Below are positions 5,671-6,719 of a stretch of 6,719 bases of DNA, in pieces. Source of the stretch: Elusimicrobiota bacterium (GTDB lineage: Bacteria > Elusimicrobiota > Elusimicrobia > 2-02-FULL-39-32); contig JAHFBY010000092.1 of assembly GCA_023249835.1 (NCBI GenBank), positions 1 through 6,719 of the forward strand, read 5' to 3'. Made by a program: the position numbers and the translations under genes. Each line of letters opens with the position of its first letter. The stretch's first letter is position 1. The notes beneath the pieces are model-generated. The model had not been told where the DNA came from, did no database searches, and saw only the letters and a program-made list of their open reading frames with translations.

Positions 5671-6719
5671 TAGTGAAGAAAGGCTCCTTTGCACCGCTAA
5701 TATTTCTTTTGAACCTTTAAGTTCAGGGAACTCGCCTACGGCACAGTTTAAGACCTCAACAGCGCGCGCATTTTCCTTCCAGTCCGCTAATAATTGAACG
5801 TAAACTAAATATGCCGGCTTTTTTTGCTTTGGCAATAGAGGCGAATTTATCAACATATCAAAAATTAAGCTCGCGGACGCCCTGTCATTAAGAGATGCGA
5901 ACATGAGCGCATACTCATAAGCAAAATTGGGAAACAACCGGACGTCAGAGGGATCTAAAGTAATGCCGGCAACAGGCTCGTCTTCAATTAAGGTGTACCA
6001 GAGCAAATTTTGGTCGGGCGTTCGGAAGCGTAAAATAGCATGGGTTTGAAACATATCCATAATTTTTACAAAATCAGACATGGCAATAGCTTTGCCTTTA
6101 GACGACTGGGCCGCCCACTGCTTATAGTCAAAGGCGGTGTTCCGACACAAAATTTGTTTTATTCCTTGTCCTAAAAGCTTTTGGTAAATTTCGTTTGCGT
6201 CCTTAGATTTTTCGGCCAATTCTTGTAAAACTTGCTTATCCACATCGGATGAATATATTCCTTTTCGTTCTAATCCAAATGCAAAGCTAGATTCCAATTT
6301 AACGTATAAAACCTTATCATTAAGGGGAGCGTGTTTATTTATTAAGCGTTGCGCGAAGATTAGATCTTGAATCGACACGTCAAACTGACTGGAGGATTCT
6401 GCGTTACTAAAGTACCCTGCTCCTTCGCCGGAAACAAACATAACAAGGGCCGATTGAACCATTCTTAGATAACCTGACTGCACCACGTTTACATAAAAGC
6501 AAAGGAACGCTGCCGCGGCGCCCAACTTCACGCCTATCCTTCCCATTCTATTTTTACCCAAAGCATGTAGACCCAAGGCAAACGGAACAGCCGTCATGAA
6601 TACATAAAAAAAGAGCTGATACCGCGCATCTAAAGAAACTTTAGCCGAAGCTAGGAATCCGCATATTAAACAAACTAGCCCTATTCGTAACCCTTTTGGA
6701 AAAGTAGAACTCAATATAA
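5641..6719 (-). CDS. C-terminal part of a second GT-C glycosyltransferase-like protein with helical tail (5'-partial)
   Basis: The frame is open to the right edge; TTG at 6714-6712 is only the first permissible start, and the codon before it (6717-6715, Ile) is also in frame. By comparison with the neighbouring paralog, roughly 500 N-terminal residues carrying the catalytic loops probably lie outside the window. Numbering from TTG 6714: hydrophobic segments at about 8-24, 31-50 and 61-80, perhaps also 83-95; a soluble domain at about 112-245 with GIYSSDVDKQVL (152-163) and RTPDQNLLWYTL (231-242); then TLDPSDVRLFP and TPR-like helices at about 262-345. These landmarks match the + strand protein in order and spacing. 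The tail ends about 35 residues sooner than in the paralog. Function is inferred as a membrane glycosyltransferase by homology. A shorter membrane protein that only has this C-terminal half cannot be excluded, since the catalytic part is not visible. Confidence 0.85.
   Translation of the reverse strand, partial: ILSSTFPKGLRIGLVCLICGFLASAKVSLDARYQLFFYVFMTAVPFALGLHALGKNRMGRIGVKLGAAAAFLCFYVNVVQSGYLRMVQSALVMFVSGEGAGYFSNAESSSQFDVSIQDLIFAQRLINKHAPLNDKVLYVKLESSFAFGLERKGIYSSDVDKQVLQELAEKSKDANEIYQKLLGQGIKQILCRNTAFDYKQWAAQSSKGKAIAMSDFVKIMDMFQTHAILRFRTPDQNLLWYTLIEDEPVAGITLDPSDVRLFPNFAYEYALMFASLNDRASASLIFDMLINSPLLPKQKKPAYLVYVQLLADWKENARAVEVLNCAVGEFPELKGSKEILAVQRSLSSLLPKGRTGEF
5680..6636 (-). repeat. Paralogous arm B: shared C-terminal half of the GT-C pair
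   Basis: Residues 27 to about 345 of the - strand product correspond to residues 522-828 of the + strand glycosyltransferase. Matching landmarks are SLDARYQ/SLAMRYM, YSSDVDKQVL/FSSDLDKDVL, PDQNLLWYTL/PDQKMLWYHL and DPSDVRLFP/NKDDAREYP. The two arms face each other across about 130 bp containing the overlapping 3' ends, a layout expected from an inverted gene duplication followed by divergence. Confidence 0.75.

Noticed and set aside
5678..5693. AAAGGCTCCTTT palindrome near the convergent gene ends as a terminator.
   Set aside because: The two-base loop is too small for a stable hairpin, the stem is AT-rich and no T-run follows. It lies in coding sequence of the - strand gene.
1..6719. CRISPR array, tRNA, insertion sequence or attachment site.
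   Set aside because: No regularly spaced short repeats, cloverleaf-like sequence, transposase motif or terminal inverted repeats were seen. Almost the whole window is coding.

Overview
The window looks bacterial. It has long, closely packed intron-free genes, a 55-base intergenic gap and two convergent genes that overlap at their 3' ends. Base composition looks mid-range (judged by eye, not computed). No rRNA, tRNA or housekeeping marker is present, so taxonomy is uncertain. A very large multidomain protein with eukaryotic-type U-boxes, next to many-pass membrane glycosyltransferases with TPR tails, would suit a PVC-type or Omnitrophota-like bacterium, or another host- or predation-associated lineage. 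That placement is a low-confidence inference.

Layout: (1) Bases 1-3011, + strand, hold the 3' part of a large gene whose reading frame is open to the left edge. The visible 1002 residues run from a charged coiled coil, through an acidic spacer and a second coiled coil, to two tandem U-box domains. Each U-box is followed by the same helical module. A roughly 400-residue C-terminal region of unknown function follows. (2) Bases 3012-3066 are a short gap containing a possible 12-codon leader ORF whose stop abuts the next start codon. (3) Bases 3067-5670, + strand, encode a complete 867-residue polytopic GT-C glycosyltransferase of the GT39/ArnT/RgtA-D type, with a soluble domain and a TPR-like tail. 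(4) Bases 5641-6719, - strand, are the 3' part of a second gene, open to the right edge. Its product matches the C-terminal half of the 867-residue protein over its whole visible length. The two genes form a tail-to-tail paralogous pair overlapping by 30 bp.

How they fit together: the two glycosyltransferase-like proteins probably do related jobs at the cell envelope, transferring sugars from lipid-linked donors to a glycan, lipid or protein acceptor. The U-box gene has no visible functional link to them beyond lying 55 bp upstream on the same strand, so co-transcription is possible. The most unusual item is the bacterial tandem U-box protein, a candidate E2-binding ubiquitin-ligase-type or effector-like protein that resembles Legionella LubX in carrying two U-boxes but is far larger. 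The second is the inverted pair of GT-C paralogs sharing an unnamed soluble C-terminal domain. No CRISPR array, insertion sequence, tRNA, origin or convincing terminator was found. The only non-coding stretch is the 55-base gap.
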